64,000 nucleotides of DNA from Streptomyces griseus subsp. griseus (GCF_003610995.1 NZ_CP032543.1:1550001-1614000); one strand, 5' to 3'; shown: positions 20,591 to 30,168, counted from the stretch's first letter. Numbers and translations: made by a program. The notes: generated by a model not told the origin, from the letters alone.

Positions 20591-21271
20591 TCAGCCCGTC
20601 GGGTCCTCGCCCCGGTCCAGCGCCTTCCACAGCTCCTCGGGCCGGTCCGGGTCCGGGGCGGTGCGGGGCGCCTTGCGGGGGCGCGGGGTGCCGTCGCGTT
20701 CGTACCGGCCCGACATCGTGGGCCAGCGGCCGCCGAAGCGGAGGGCGAGCAGCCCGGCGAGCAGGATCAACAGGCCCCCGGCGGCGGTGACGTACGGCCA
20801 GGCGGTGTGGGTGAGGGCGTCGATGGTGGCCGCCGTGTCACCGGTGGTGCGGGCGGCCTCCTCGTCGAGGGCCGTGCTGTCGGAGGCGCCGGCCCAGGCG
20901 CTGAGCGCGGCCCCGAGGCCGCTGAGGGCGAGCAGCGCGGCGACGACACGGCGGCCCGCGCCGCGCACGGCGAAGACGGCGACGAGGGCGGCCAGGCCGA
21001 CGATCGCCAGGGCCGCCGGGGCACCGGTGACGTCCCGGCCGTCGGCGGTCAGCGGCAGGGCGCCGCCGCCGGTCGCCGCCCGGCCCTCGGCCCAGATCTG
21101 GCCGGAGGCCAGGAGGACGACGGTCGCACCGGCCGCACCCAGGAGCAGCGCGGCCGCGAGCGACCGGCGGCTGCCCGAGGAGTCGGGCGCGGCTCCGGAG
21201 GACGCGTCGGGCACGTCGTCGGCGGTTCGGGCACGGGGCTGGGGTACGGGGACAGCACTCACGTCATCCAC
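20591..21271 (-). CDS. TIGR02234 family Trp-operon-associated membrane protein
   Basis: A 226-residue integral membrane protein matching the family often annotated as tryptophan-biosynthesis associated (Trp_oprn_chp). Four membrane segments are visible, near residues 38-57, 87-103, 110-130 and 160-178; QIWAEG after the first and the C-terminal FGGRWPTMSGRYERDGTPR are typical. GTG 21271 is used, with GTG 21262 as an alternative. It lies 14 bases from the trpE stop, so it is cotranscribed with trpE. Its biochemical role is unknown. Confidence 0.88.
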   Translation of the reverse strand: MDDVSAVPVPQPRARTADDVPDASSGAAPDSSGSRRSLAAALLLGAAGATVVLLASGQIWAEGRAATGGGALPLTADGRDVTGAPAALAIVGLAALVAVFAVRGAGRRVVAALLALSGLGAALSAWAGASDSTALDEEAARTTGDTAATIDALTHTAWPYVTAAGGLLILLAGLLALRFGGRWPTMSGRYERDGTPRPRKAPRTAPDPDRPEELWKALDRGEDPTG

Positions 21272-21285
21272 TATCCCTTACGGCC

Positions 21286-22779
21286 TCAGCGGTCGTGGAG
21301 CCGGTTGGCGGTATGGACGGCGCGCAGCACGGCGGCCGCCTTGTTACGGCACTCGGTGTCCTCCGCGACCGGGTCCGAGTCGGCTACGACACCCGCTCCG
21401 GCCTGCACGTACGCCGTACCGTCCCGCAGCAGCGCGGTACGGATGGCGATCGCGGTGTCGGAGTCCCCGGCGAAGTCGAGATAGCCGACGCACCCCCCGT
21501 ACAGGCCCCGGCGGCTCGGCTCCAGCTCCTCGATGATCTGCATGGCGCGCGGCTTGGGGGCGCCGGAGAGGGTACCCGCGGGGAAGCAGGCGGTGAGGAC
21601 GTCGAAGGCGGTGCGGTCCTCGGTGACGCGGCCGGTGACGGTGGAGACGATGTGCATGACGTGGGAGTACCGCTCGATCGACATGAAGTCGACGACCTCC
21701 ACGCTGCCCGGTTCGCAGACCCGGCCCAGGTCGTTGCGGCCGAGGTCGACGAGCATCAGGTGCTCGGCCCGCTCCTTGGGGTCGGCGAGCAGTTCCTCGG
21801 CGAGCGCCTGGTCCTCCTGCGGGGTGGCGCCGCGGTGCCGGGTCCCGGCGATCGGGTGGACCATGGCCCGCCCGTCCTCGACCTTGACGAGGGCCTCGGG
21901 GCTGGAGCCGACGACGTCGAACCCGTCGAAGCGGAAGAGGTACATGTACGGGGACGGGTTGGTGGCCCGCAACACCCGGTAGACGTCCAGGGCGCTCGCC
22001 GTGCACGGGGTCTCGAAGCGCTGGGAGGGGACGACCTGGAAGGCCTCGCCCGCCCGGATGCGCTCCTTGATGTCCTTGACGGCGTCCTGGTAGGCCTCGC
22101 CGCCCCAGAGCGCGGTGTACGGCGGCAGCTCGGACGGCGGCAGGACCGCCGGGGCGTTCTCGACCGGGCGGCGCAGGTCCTGCTCCATCGTGTCGAGGCG
22201 GGCGACGGCGTCCGCGTAGGCCTCGTCGACGCCGGTGGAGAGGTCGTTGTGGTTGATCGCGTTGGCGATCAGCAGGACGGTGCCGTTCTGGTGGTCGAGG
22301 ACGGCGAGGTCCGAGGTGAGGAGCATGGTCAGCTCGGGGAGCCTCAGGTCGTCGCCGCCGTGCTCGCCGATCTTCTCCAGGCGGCGGACGACGTCGTAGC
22401 CGAGGTAGCCGACCATGCCGCCGGTGAAGGGCGGCAGGCCCGCGTCGCTCACCAGGTCGCGCGGGGTGTGGAGGGTCTCGACGGTGGCGCGCAGGGCCTC
22501 CAGCGGGTCGCCGTCGACCGGGACGCCGACGGGCGGGGTGCCGAGCCAGTGGGCCGCGCCGTCGCGGGCGGTGAGGGTGGCGTCGCTGCGTACGCCGATG
22601 AAGGAGTAGCGCGACCAGGTGCGGCCGTTCTCCGCGGACTCCAGCAGGAAGGTGCCGGGGCGCTCGGCGGCGAGCTTGCGGTACAGGCCGACCGGGGTGT
22701 CGCCGTCCGCGAGGAGGCGGCGGCTGACGGGGACGACGCGCCGGTCGACGGCCAGCTTGCGGAAGGTGTCGAGATCCAT
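21286..22779 (-). CDS. trpE: Anthranilate synthase component I
   Basis: TrpE makes anthranilate from chorismate with ammonia from TrpG. The protein is 497 residues from ATG 22779. [16 protein letters not shown] carries the LLESA motif linked to tryptophan feedback inhibition. The chorismate-binding domain shows [32 protein letters not shown] and [19 protein letters not shown]. It follows hisI by ten bases, so hisI and trpE share a transcript; trpG and trpD are not in the window. No Trp-rich leader peptide is possible in that ten-base gap. Confidence 0.97.
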   Translation of the reverse strand: MDLDTFRKLAVDRRVVPVSRRLLADGDTPVGLYRKLAAERPGTFLLESAENGRTWSRYSFIGVRSDATLTARDGAAHWLGTPPVGVPVDGDPLEALRATVETLHTPRDLVSDAGLPPFTGGMVGYLGYDVVRRLEKIGEHGGDDLRLPELTMLLTSDLAVLDHQNGTVLLIANAINHNDLSTGVDEAYADAVARLDTMEQDLRRPVENAPAVLPPSELPPYTALWGGEAYQDAVKDIKERIRAGEAFQVVPSQRFETPCTASALDVYRVLRATNPSPYMYLFRFDGFDVVGSSPEALVKVEDGRAMVHPIAGTRHRGATPQEDQALAEELLADPKERAEHLMLVDLGRNDLGRVCEPGSVEVVDFMSIERYSHVMHIVSTVTGRVTEDRTAFDVLTACFPAGTLSGAPKPRAMQIIEELEPSRRGLYGGCVGYLDFAGDSDTAIAIRTALLRDGTAYVQAGAGVVADSDPVAEDTECRNKAAAVLRAVHTANRLHDR

Positions 22780-22788
22780 GGCCGGACC

Positions 22789-23169
22789 TTAGCTGTCGAG
22801 GAGGGTGAGGACGTCGGCGTCGAAGCAGGTGCGGTCGCCCGTGTGGCAGGCGGCGCCCGTCTGGTCGACCTTGACCAGCACGGTGTCGGCGTCGCAGTCC
22901 AGGGCGACGGACTTCACCCGCTGGATGTGGCCGGAGGTGTCGCCCTTGACCCAGTACTCCTGGCGGCTGCGCGACCAGTAGGTGCAGCGGCCCGTGGTGA
23001 GGGTGCGGTGCAGCGCCTCGTCGTCCATCCAGCCGAGCATCAGCACCTCGCCGGTGTCGTACTGCTGGGCGATGGCCGGGACCAGGCCGTCGGCGCCGCG
23101 CCTGAGGCGGGCGGCGATGGCGGGGTCGAGGCTGCTGGCGGGCGGCGTGGGGCCGGGCGTGCTGGTCAT
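22789..23169 (-). CDS. hisI: Phosphoribosyl-AMP cyclohydrolase
   Basis: HisI opens the adenine ring of PR-AMP, the third step of histidine synthesis. The protein is 126 residues from ATG 23169. The family motifs are [31 protein letters not shown], and the metal/zinc segment [13 protein letters not shown] followed by [10 protein letters not shown]. It is the stand-alone cyclohydrolase form without a HisE domain. It is separated from the main his cluster by the 23-30 kb island and heads the hisI-trpE unit. The 84-base gap to the divergent gene at 23254 must hold both promoters. Confidence 0.95.
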   Translation of the reverse strand: MTSTPGPTPPASSLDPAIAARLRRGADGLVPAIAQQYDTGEVLMLGWMDDEALHRTLTTGRCTYWSRSRQEYWVKGDTSGHIQRVKSVALDCDADTVLVKVDQTGAACHTGDRTCFDADVLTLLDS

Positions 23170-23253
23170 GGGCCCATTGTGCCGTGGCGGCGGGGGCCTT
23201 CCGGGCGGACGTCCACTGGGCGGACCCCGGGTGACGGTCGTACGCTGGCTGGC

Positions 23254-23886
23254 ATGTCGACCCATGCGAAGCGTGAACGTCTTCTGCTCGCCGATCTGTT
23301 GGAAGCGGCCGGTCCCGAGGCACCGACCCTGTGCGAAGGCTGGAAGACCCGTGATCTGGCCGCCCATGTGGTGGTCCGTGAGCGCCGCGCCGACGCGGCG
23401 GGCGGGCTGGTGATCTCCGCCCTGAAGAACCGTCTTGAGCGGGTGCAGGGCGAGTTCGCGGCGAAGCCGTACGAGGAGCTGATCCAGCTGATCCGTACGG
23501 GGCCGCCCCGGTTCTCCCCGATGTCCCTCAAGCAGATCGACGAGGCGGCGAACACGGTGGAGTTCTTCGTCCACGCGGAGGACGTGCGCCGGGCCCAGCC
23601 GGACTGGTCCCGGCGCGAGCTGGACCCGGTCTTCGCCGACGCGCTCTGGTCCAACGTCGAGAAGACCGCCCGGGTGATGGGGCGCAAGTCCCCGGTGGGT
23701 CTTGTGCTGCGCCGTCCGGACGGCCGGACGGCGGTGGCCCACAAGGGCGCCCCGGTGGTGACGGTGACCGGGGAGCCCTCGGAGCTGCTGCTGTTCGCGT
23801 CCGGCCGGCAGGATGCCGCGGACGTGCAGGTGGAGGGCGAGAAGGAGGCGGTGGACCGGCTGCACCGGGCCGCGCTGGGGATGTGA
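23254..23886 (+). CDS. TIGR03085 family metal-binding protein (mycothiol isomerase-like fold)
   Basis: A 210-residue protein from ATG 23254 in the DinB/MDMPI superfamily. The N-terminal half contains [19 protein letters not shown] and the metal-binding pattern [15 protein letters not shown], with a further His in [20 protein letters not shown]; these His residues bind metal in relatives. The C-terminal half has [16 protein letters not shown] and [14 protein letters not shown], typical of the actinobacterial group. Relatives include mycothiol-dependent maleylpyruvate isomerase, but the substrate of this family is not known. It is divergent from hisI. Confidence 0.9.
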   Translation: MSTHAKRERLLLADLLEAAGPEAPTLCEGWKTRDLAAHVVVRERRADAAGGLVISALKNRLERVQGEFAAKPYEELIQLIRTGPPRFSPMSLKQIDEAANTVEFFVHAEDVRRAQPDWSRRELDPVFADALWSNVEKTARVMGRKSPVGLVLRRPDGRTAVAHKGAPVVTVTGEPSELLLFASGRQDAADVQVEGEKEAVDRLHRAALGM

Positions 23887-23904
23887 CCGCCCTCCGGGTG
23901 GCTC

Positions 23905-25500
23905 CTACGTTGCCAGCAGCCGCCGGGCCGCCAGGGCGAGGGAGACCTCGACGGCGTCCCGGGGGCGGGTCAGACAGCGGCCGGTGAGCTGTTCGAAGCG
24001 GCGCAGCCGGTTGAGGACGGTGTTCCGGTGGCAGTAGAGCCGCGCGCCCGCCCGCTGCGCCGAGCCGTCCGCGTCCAGCCAGGCCGTCAGAGTCTCCACG
24101 ATGACGTCCCGGTCCGAGGGGTCCAGCCGGTCCAGCGGGCCGAGCACCCGGTCGGCGAGGGCGGAGCCGAGGGCCGGGGAGGAGACGACGAGGGCGTCCG
24201 GGAGGTGCTCGTCCAGCAGGACGGTGCCCCCGGAGGCCGGGCAGGCGCGGAGCGCGGTCTCCGCCAGCCGCCGCGCGTCCCCGAGCGCGGCCAGGCCGTC
24301 CACGGCGGAGCCGATCCCGGCCCGGGTGCCGGCGGGGGCGCTCAGGGCGGCGGCGATGGCGCGGAGCTCGCCGGGGTCGTCTGCTTGGCCGGTGAGCCGG
24401 AGGATGGCGAACTCCGCGTCGGGGCCGGTGTGCCAGAGGGGGGCGTTGGCGGGGGGCGTGTGCGGGGGCCCGTCCGGGGACGGGGTCGGGGCCGCGTACG
24501 GGGCCGGGCTCGGGACCACGTGCGGGCGCCCGTCCTGGACCGGGCTCGGGGCCGCGTGAGGATTCCAGTCCCGTGCCGGGCTCGGGGCAGCATGCGGGCG
24601 CCCGTCCCGTCCGGGGCCCGGCGCCGCGCCCGAGCGCCCGTCCGACGCGGTCCGCCCGTCCAGGGCCGTCCGCCCCTCCGATCCGGTCCGCCCGTCCGGC
24701 TCTGTCCGCCCCTCCGGCCCTGTCCGCCCGTCCGGAGCCGCGCCCGGGGCCAGCGCGGACGGCAGGTTCAGCGAAGGCCGGATGGAGCCCGGCTGTTGCG
24801 GGCCCCCCGGGGCGGAGGCCACCGCGAGTACGGCGTACCGCCCCTGTTCCGGCAGTCCCAGCATGGCCGCCGCCTCGCAGAGGTCCGCGATCCGGGCGGT
24901 CCCGTCCAGCAGCGCCGCGATCATCAGCCGCTGCTGGTTCTCGCGCCGCCAGGACAGCCGCCGCTCGGCCTGCCGGTAGGCGTCGCCGACGATGCCGCAG
25001 TGTTCGTCGACGAAGTTCCACACGTCGGCGGCGACATGGACGAGCAGCCGTACGTCGTCGGGGTCGCGGCGGGCCGTCTCGTCCACCAGGTCCTGCCAGA
25101 CCATCGCGCCGCCCATCCGGAAGGCGTGGAGGACGGCGTCGAGGGGCACGCCCTGTTCGGCGCGGATCTCGCCGATCCAGCGGGAGGTGCGGTGGGCGGC
25201 CTCGCGGTACTCCCGGGGCTGGATCAGCGAGCCGACGTTGTGCCGCAGCGAGTGGTGGACCTCCTGCCAGACCTCGCCCCGGTCGGCGTCGATCGCCGCC
25301 CGGTAGCCGGGTTCCTGTTCGTACAGGGCGTCGACGAGCCGGTCGGTGAGGACCGGGAGCGAGGCGACGAGGACCCGCGCGGCCCGGTGCAGCACCTCGA
25401 CGGCTTCGCGGTCGGCCAGGGAACGCAGGCGCTGGGGCAACGGCGACACGGGGTGGGTGCCCCGCAGCACCGCGATCCGGGAACGTACGACCTGTGGCAT
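23905..25500 (-). CDS. PucR-type helix-turn-helix regulator with RsbRD-like N-terminus and repeat linker
   Basis: A 531-residue regulator from ATG 25500 with GGAGG upstream. Residues about 20-165 resemble the RsbRD_N sensor-like domain ([37 protein letters not shown]). A GGDEF-like CdaR region follows, and the C-terminus has the Puc[24 protein letters not shown] then [20 protein letters not shown]. Between residues ~260 and 365 lies a low-complexity insert of six 6-residue DGRT/EGRT units and three 12-residue APSP units. That insert splits the regulatory domain. The protein probably binds DNA near its own promoter (direct repeats at 25518-25544). The ligand is unknown. Confidence 0.87.
   Translation of the reverse strand: MPQVVRSRIAVLRGTHPVSPLPQRLRSLADREAVEVLHRAARVLVASLPVLTDRLVDALYEQEPGYRAAIDADRGEVWQEVHHSLRHNVGSLIQPREYREAAHRTSRWIGEIRAEQGVPLDAVLHAFRMGGAMVWQDLVDETARRDPDDVRLLVHVAADVWNFVDEHCGIVGDAYRQAERRLSWRRENQQRLMIAALLDGTARIADLCEAAAMLGLPEQGRYAVLAVASAPGGPQQPGSIRPSLNLPSALAPGAAPDGRTGPEGRTEPDGRTGSEGRTALDGRTASDGRSGAAPGPGRDGRPHAAPSPARDWNPHAAPSPVQDGRPHVVPSPAPYAAPTPSPDGPPHTPPANAPLWHTGPDAEFAILRLTGQADDPGELRAIAAALSAPAGTRAGIGSAVDGLAALGDARRLAETALRACPASGGTVLLDEHLPDALVVSSPALGSALADRVLGPLDRLDPSDRDVIVETLTAWLDADGSAQRAGARLYCHRNTVLNRLRRFEQLTGRCLTRPRDAVEVSLALAARRLLAT
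24470..24745. repeat. In-frame minisatellites in the PucR-type gene
   Basis: On the minus strand an 18-bp unit coding for [12 protein letters not shown]-type hexapeptides occurs about six times (roughly 24625-24740). It is followed by about three 36-bp units coding for APSPxxDGRPHA (roughly 24500-24620). Both arrays keep the reading frame. Confidence 0.8.
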
Positions 25501-25517
25501 GGCGGCCTCCACCGGGA

Positions 25518-25544
25518 ATCGGCCGGCTGCGCGATCGGCCGGCT
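25518..25544. promoter_or_regulatory. 11-bp direct repeat just upstream of the PucR-type gene
   Basis: ATCGGCCGGCT occurs at 25518-25528 and again at 25534-25544, a 16-base period, 18-44 bases upstream of the ATG. The position suits an autoregulatory site; this is inference. Confidence 0.4.
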
Positions 25545-25607
25545 CGGAGCACCCGGCCCGGCAGGGCACGAGCGCAGCCGAATGATCCTGACGCCCGCAG
25601 AATGACA

Positions 25608-25623
25608 TACCGCCCGGTCGGTA
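25608..25623. promoter_or_regulatory. TetR-like operator palindrome
   Basis: TACCGCCCGGTCGGTA is an inverted repeat with TACCG/CGGTA arms and a six-base spacer. It resembles the TACCGACCGGTCGGTA operators of many actinobacterial TetR regulators. It lies about 110 bases upstream of the PucR-type gene and just after the LuxR-family gene. Confidence 0.5.
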
Positions 25624-25674
25624 CCTAGGGGTCTGCGCGGAACTTTGTCATCACGGTCTCGCAACCACCGGCCT

Positions 25675-28600
25675 TCACAGGCCCTCGGGACCCAGGAGCC
25701 GGGCCAGCTCGGTGCGGGAGCGGATGCCGAGGGCGGCGAAGACGTTGCGGAGGTGGTGGTCGACCGTACGCGGGCTGAGCGAGAGGCGGAGCGCGACCTC
25801 GCGGTTGGTGGCGCCTTCGGCGACGCAGCGGGCGATGCGCTGTTGCTGCGGAGTGAGCGTGGAGAGCGCGCCGCCCGTCGCGGGCCGCACCGAGGGGCCC
25901 TGCTCCCCCGCCGCCCGTAACTCGCCGGCCGCTCGCTCCGCCCAGGCGCGGGCCGAGCAGCGCTGGAAGGCGACGAGGGCGTCGCGCAGCGGGGTGCGGG
26001 CCTCGCGGGTACGCCGGCGGCGGCGGAGCCACTGCCCGTACAGGAGCTGGGTACGGGCCCGTTCGAAGTCTCCGCCCGCCCGTTCGTGGTGGGCCAGGGC
26101 CTGCGCGTACCGGGCGTCGGCCTCGTCGGCGGTGGCCAGCAGGGCTTGGCAGCGGGCGAGTTGGGCGGGGGCCTGCGGGTCGGCGGTCCGGGCGGTCCAC
26201 CCGGCGAACTCGGCGACGGCGGTGTGGAGCTCGCCGGCCTCCTCGGCTGTCCGGCCCGCGAGGACGGCGGCCTCGATGTAGCAGGGCACGGCGAGCATCC
26301 GGGCGGCGAAGTGGCCCTGCCGGGGCCCGGGGCGCACCAGCGGGCCGAGCCGGGCGGCCGCCTCCTCGGAGCGTCCGGCGGCCAGGTCGGCCCGGGCCCT
26401 GGCCCAGGTGGCGAGGGTCGCGGGCTGGGCGAGCCCGTGCGGCCCCGCCCCGGCGAGCGCGGCGTCGCAGTGGGCGGCGCAGGCCTCGGCGGGCCCCTCC
26501 ACGGAGGCGGCGAGGGCCAGGACGGCGTGCAGGTGGACGGAGCTGTTGGGCTGCCCGGTACGGCGGGCGGCGTGCAGCCCCTCCAGGGCGTGGGCGCGGG
26601 CCCCGGCGTGGAGCCCGGCCCGCAGCTCGGCGTAGGCGAGGTGCTCCAGGGCCTGCGGCAACAGTGCGTCGGGCCCACCGGTCCGTACGGCGGCGAGTGC
26701 CCGCGCCCCGGTCCGGCAGGCGGTGGCGACCTCCCCGACGACGAGGGCGGCGACCCCGGAGCGGAGGAGGGCGGCGGGGTCGGTGAGGGCGGCGCGGCTC
26801 ACCGCGTCCGCCCGGTCCGCCGGGTGCAGGCACTGTCGGAGCAGCGCGTGCCCCGTCTCCGTGCGTCCGGCGAGCACCGCGCACATCCCGGCCCGGTAGG
26901 CGGCGAACTCACGGTCGTACGGGGTGGGGTCGATGCGGCCCATGGCCTCCAGGTAGCCGGCCGCGTCCCCCATCACCCAGGCCGCCTCGGCCGCACCGAG
27001 GAGGGCGTCGAGGGCCCGCCGGGGGTCGTACGGGCCGAGCAGCGCGGCTGCGGCGAGGAGGGCCGCGTGGGCGTCGGCGGCGGGCCCGGTGCGCAGGGCG
27101 AGCAGGCCGTGGACGTAGGGGGCGAGCCCGTGGCGGGGTGTGGCGGCCTGCTCCACCGCCGCCCCGGTACGGGCCAGCAGGGCGCGGGCCCGGTCCGGGT
27201 CCCCGGCGAGGGCCGCCTGTTCGGCCGCCGCCGCGAACCGGGCCGAGCGCAGGGGCTGGTCGGTGGTGAGCGCGGCGGCGCGGGCCAGGGCCGAGGAGCG
27301 TTCGGCATGCGGGTACGGGACGGTCGCGGCGGCCTCCAGCCGGGCGGCGAGCCCCCTGTCCGGGCCGGGGGCGGCGCAGGCCAGCTGGACGAGGGAGGCG
27401 AGGGGGGCGGGGTGGCCGACGAAGAGGACCTGGCCGGGTACGCAACCGGAGTGCCCCGCCTCTTCGGGCCCCCGGCCGGAGCGCACCGGCGCGCCCGGCG
27501 AGGCTGGGTGGCCGCCGGCAGGCGTCGACGCGGCAGGGGCGGTGGCGCGGTCGCCGGTCTCCGCCAGCAGCGTGGCCAGCAGCTCGTGGGTGGCGCGGCG
27601 GCGGGCGGGCGGGGCGTGGTGCAGGACCGCGCGGGCGAACAGCGGGTGGCTGAAGTGGACCCGGCTTCCCGCCCGTTGGAGCAACCCCTCGGTGGCGGCC
27701 GAACCGGACAGGAGGCCGTCCAGGAAGTCCCGGGGCAGCCCGGTCCGGGTGCCGGCGCGCAGCAGGAGCAACGCGTCCGCCCCCGCGCCGGCGGGCTCGT
27801 GCTCCTGGGCGGCGGCCGCCAGCAGGAGCAGCGCCCGGGTGTACGCCGGAAGCCCGTCGAGGCGGTCCGCGTGCGCGGCCAGCACGCCCTCTGCGCCGGG
27901 CAGCGGACAGGGCAGCGGGGTCCGCCCGGCGAGCTGGTCCGGGGTGAGGCGGGCGGTGAGCCCGGTGAGGAGGCGGGGGTTGCCGGCCGCCTCCCGGAGA
28001 AGCTCGGCGCGGACGACCGGGTCGAGTCCCCCCGTGACGCTGGAAAGCGTTCGCGGACGGCGGCCGGGGGCCTCCGCAATGCCGGAAGGCCACACACCAC
28101 CGGAAAAGCCCTCGCCCGCGCCACGGGCAAGCCGCCCCGCGACGCCGCAACCCCTCACCTCACCGGTGAAGTCCTCCGCACCACCGCTGAGCCCCACGCC
28201 ACGCCCAAGGCCTTCCGCACCACCGGCGAAGCCCTCCGCACCACCGATGAACCCCGCACCACGCCCAAGCCCCTCCCCACCGCCGACCGCTCCCTCCGCA
28301 ACCCCGATCAGCCGCTCCAGCAACGCCGATGACGCCTCCTCGTCCAGTGGGCCGAGGCGGAGTGTGGGAAGGCCGGCGAAGGCGGGGCCGTCGTCTGCCG
28401 TGATCAGGATGGCGACCCGGCTGCCCGTGCCGAGTCCGCGGGCCGCGGAGCCGAGGGCGGTGCGGGAGGCCGGGTCCCAGGCGTGGGCGTCGTCGGCGCA
28501 GACCAGCAGCGGGCGGGCGGCGCCCAGTTCCCGCAGACGGGCGAGCAGCGACTGCGGGGTGGGCCGGGTGAGGGGGGCCGAGCCGAGCAGGGCGTGCACC

Positions 28601-28851
28601 CCGCTGTGGGGCAGGGCGCGTTCGGCGGGGGCGGCGGTGGCGTACAGCACCGGGCCCCGGGGCCGGTGTGCGGCGGCCGCCTCGCGCAACAGCGCCGTGC
28701 GGCCGAGTCCGGGCGGTGCCGACAGGACGAGGGCGCCGCCGTCGCCCTGGCCCAGCCGGGCCAGCAGCCCTTCCAGGGTAGCGAGTTCACCGCTGCGGCC
28801 GTACAGCCGGAGCGGACTGTGCACGGTCGTCGATGAGGTCACGTCCGGCAC
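25675..28851 (-). CDS. Large ATP-binding LuxR-family (LAL) transcriptional regulator with TTA codon
   Basis: A 1058-residue LAL-type regulator from GTG 28851. The N-terminal AAA/STAND ATPase starts LRLYGRSGELATLEGLL. Its Walker A is APPGLGRT (45-52), with Arg in place of the usual Lys; Walker B is LLVCADDAHAW. A Gly-rich insert (about 185-260) of GGAEGLGRG-like units interrupts the ATPase. A long helical TPR-like middle follows, and the C-terminal LuxR HTH is LTPQQQRIARCVAEGATNRE with VALRLSLSPRTVDHHLRN. A TTA leucine codon lies at 25918-25920 (codon 978), predicting dependence on the bldA tRNA. It lies upstream of the PucR-type gene and downstream of the lipase; its targets are unknown. Confidence 0.92.
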   Translation of the reverse strand: MPDVTSSTTVHSPLRLYGRSGELATLEGLLARLGQGDGGALVLSAPPGLGRTALLREAAAAHRPRGPVLYATAAPAERALPHSGVHALLGSAPLTRPTPQSLLARLRELGAARPLLVCADDAHAWDPASRTALGSAARGLGTGSRVAILITADDGPAFAGLPTLRLGPLDEEASSALLERLIGVAEGAVGGGEGLGRGAGFIGGAEGFAGGAEGLGRGVGLSGGAEDFTGEVRGCGVAGRLARGAGEGFSGGVWPSGIAEAPGRRPRTLSSVTGGLDPVVRAELLREAAGNPRLLTGLTARLTPDQLAGRTPLPCPLPGAEGVLAAHADRLDGLPAYTRALLLLAAAAQEHEPAGAGADALLLLRAGTRTGLPRDFLDGLLSGSAATEGLLQRAGSRVHFSHPLFARAVLHHAPPARRRATHELLATLLAETGDRATAPAASTPAGGHPASPGAPVRSGRGPEEAGHSGCVPGQVLFVGHPAPLASLVQLACAAPGPDRGLAARLEAAATVPYPHAERSSALARAAALTTDQPLRSARFAAAAEQAALAGDPDRARALLARTGAAVEQAATPRHGLAPYVHGLLALRTGPAADAHAALLAAAALLGPYDPRRALDALLGAAEAAWVMGDAAGYLEAMGRIDPTPYDREFAAYRAGMCAVLAGRTETGHALLRQCLHPADRADAVSRAALTDPAALLRSGVAALVVGEVATACRTGARALAAVRTGGPDALLPQALEHLAYAELRAGLHAGARAHALEGLHAARRTGQPNSSVHLHAVLALAASVEGPAEACAAHCDAALAGAGPHGLAQPATLATWARARADLAAGRSEEAAARLGPLVRPGPRQGHFAARMLAVPCYIEAAVLAGRTAEEAGELHTAVAEFAGWTARTADPQAPAQLARCQALLATADEADARYAQALAHHERAGGDFERARTQLLYGQWLRRRRRTREARTPLRDALVAFQRCSARAWAERAAGELRAAGEQGPSVRPATGGALSTLTPQQQRIARCVAEGATNREVALRLSLSPRTVDHHLRNVFAALGIRSRTELARLLGPEGL

Positions 28852-29032
28852 GGTAGGACCGTGCGGGCCGGGGCGGAAGGTGCGCGTCCGGCGGCCCGTC
28901 CTGGCCGGTGCGGGCTCCCAGCAGGACGGCTCCGGCGCTGTGCGCGGGCACAGTGCCGGAGCCGCCGGGTGACCGGTTCCGCGCCGGACGCGCGACGGTT
29001 TCCGCGCCGGTCGCGTACCGGCTACGCCGGTT

Positions 29033-29965
29033 CTACGAGGTGTGCGGGCAGGTGCCCCGGTACTCCGCGATGGTCAGGCTCGGCCGCGGGATCGGGCAGA
29101 GGAACTGCTCGTAGCGGGTGTCGTTGTCGATGAAGCGCTTCAGCCACGAAAGGCTGTACTTCGCGATCGTGGTGTCGGACGAGTTCGGCGTGAAGTGCGA
29201 GGCACCGCGCAGCTCCAGATACGCCTTGTCCAGCGAGCCGGGCAGCGACTCGTAGAACGGCTTCGAGTGCGTGGCGACCGGCGCGACCGTGTCGCCGTCC
29301 GCCCCCACCACCAGGGTGGGCGTACGGAGTTCGGGCCAGGTCTTGTCCGTGTTCCAGCCGGTCAGCGGGATCGCCGCCTTCAACGACGTACGGCTCTTGG
29401 CGGCTTCCAGCGAGCCTCCGCCGCCCATCGAGTGGCCCATCACGCCGAGCCGGGTGGCGTCGACCCGGGTCCGTACCGAGCTGCGCTGGGTCAGATAGTC
29501 CAGCGCGGACAGGAGCTGGCGGCCTCGGCTGTCGGGCTGGTCGAGGGTGGTGTTGGTGTCGATGGTGAAGACCACGAAGCCCTGTGAGGCCAGGCGCGGG
29601 CCGAGCCAGGCGATGGAGGACTGGTAGGCGGTGAAGCCGGGCGAGATGACGACCGCGCCGAAGGTGCCGTCGGCGGTGGAGGTCGGGTAGTAGATCGTGC
29701 CGCCGCCGAAACCGCTCGCGGCGAGCGAGGAGACCGAGGTCTGCGAGGTGGCGTACGAGCCGCGGCTCGCCTCGATGGAGGCGTTGGTGGGGGCCGGGCC
29801 GCGCTCGTAGGGGTTGGCGGCGACGGCGGCCTGGGAGCCGGGCGCCAGGGCCGTCAGCAGGAGGCCGGCGGTGGCCGCGGCGGAGGCCAGCAGGCCCGTC
29901 AGCCTACGGGGGCGGCTCGGGCGTGGGGAGTGCTGGCGGGCGGGGAGGAGGCGGTGCTGCTGCAC
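29033..29965 (-). CDS. Secreted alpha/beta-hydrolase: lipase/cutinase of the polyester (PET) hydrolase family
   Basis: A 310-residue secreted esterase from GTG 29965, preceded by AGAGGA. A signal peptide with Arg-rich n-region and [18 protein letters not shown] core ends near SQAAVA, giving a mature enzyme starting about [10 protein letters not shown]. The nucleophile is in [14 protein letters not shown], the acid in [11 protein letters not shown] and the His in [10 protein letters not shown]. The two C-terminal cysteines (FLCPIPRP and YRGTCPHTS) form the conserved disulfide. From memory the mature region is almost identical to the crystallised Streptomyces exfoliatus lipase, and it shares the fold and motifs of Thermobifida cutinases and leaf-compost cutinase. 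It hydrolyses acyl esters; polyester activity is an inference from family. The hisF terminator lies upstream. Confidence 0.95.
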   Translation of the reverse strand: MQQHRLLPARQHSPRPSRPRRLTGLLASAAATAGLLLTALAPGSQAAVAANPYERGPAPTNASIEASRGSYATSQTSVSSLAASGFGGGTIYYPTSTADGTFGAVVISPGFTAYQSSIAWLGPRLASQGFVVFTIDTNTTLDQPDSRGRQLLSALDYLTQRSSVRTRVDATRLGVMGHSMGGGGSLEAAKSRTSLKAAIPLTGWNTDKTWPELRTPTLVVGADGDTVAPVATHSKPFYESLPGSLDKAYLELRGASHFTPNSSDTTIAKYSLSWLKRFIDNDTRYEQFLCPIPRPSLTIAEYRGTCPHTS

Positions 29966-30114
29966 GGGGGGATCCTCTCGGTGGTGGCGGGGGGGAACCA
30001 CACCACGCGAGACCCACGAGCCCGTCGTCCGGGGCTGTCGGGGTGCACCGCGTGGCTGCCGTCGTCGTTCGTCGGCGATCGCCACTCTCACGGTGCTTCC
30101 CGTGGATACGCATC

Positions 30115-30152
30115 GGCGGTATCACCGGTCTTGGCGGACCGGTGATACCGCC
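30115..30152 (-). terminator. Terminator after hisF
   Basis: GGCGGTATCACCGGTC (30115-30130) and GACCGGTGATACCGCC (30137-30152) are a perfect 16-bp inverted repeat with a six-base loop. It starts 17 bases beyond the hisF stop, and closes the his operon before the lipase gene. Confidence 0.85.
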
Positions 30153-30168
30153 TGCACTCCGTATGAAC

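Noticed and set aside
22780..22788. Trp-rich attenuator leader before trpE
   Set aside because: The gap to hisI is only about ten bases and has no room for a leader peptide.
28852..29032. Short open frames between the lipase and LAL genes
   Set aside because: No start signal, no conserved motif and composition of non-coding GC-rich DNA.
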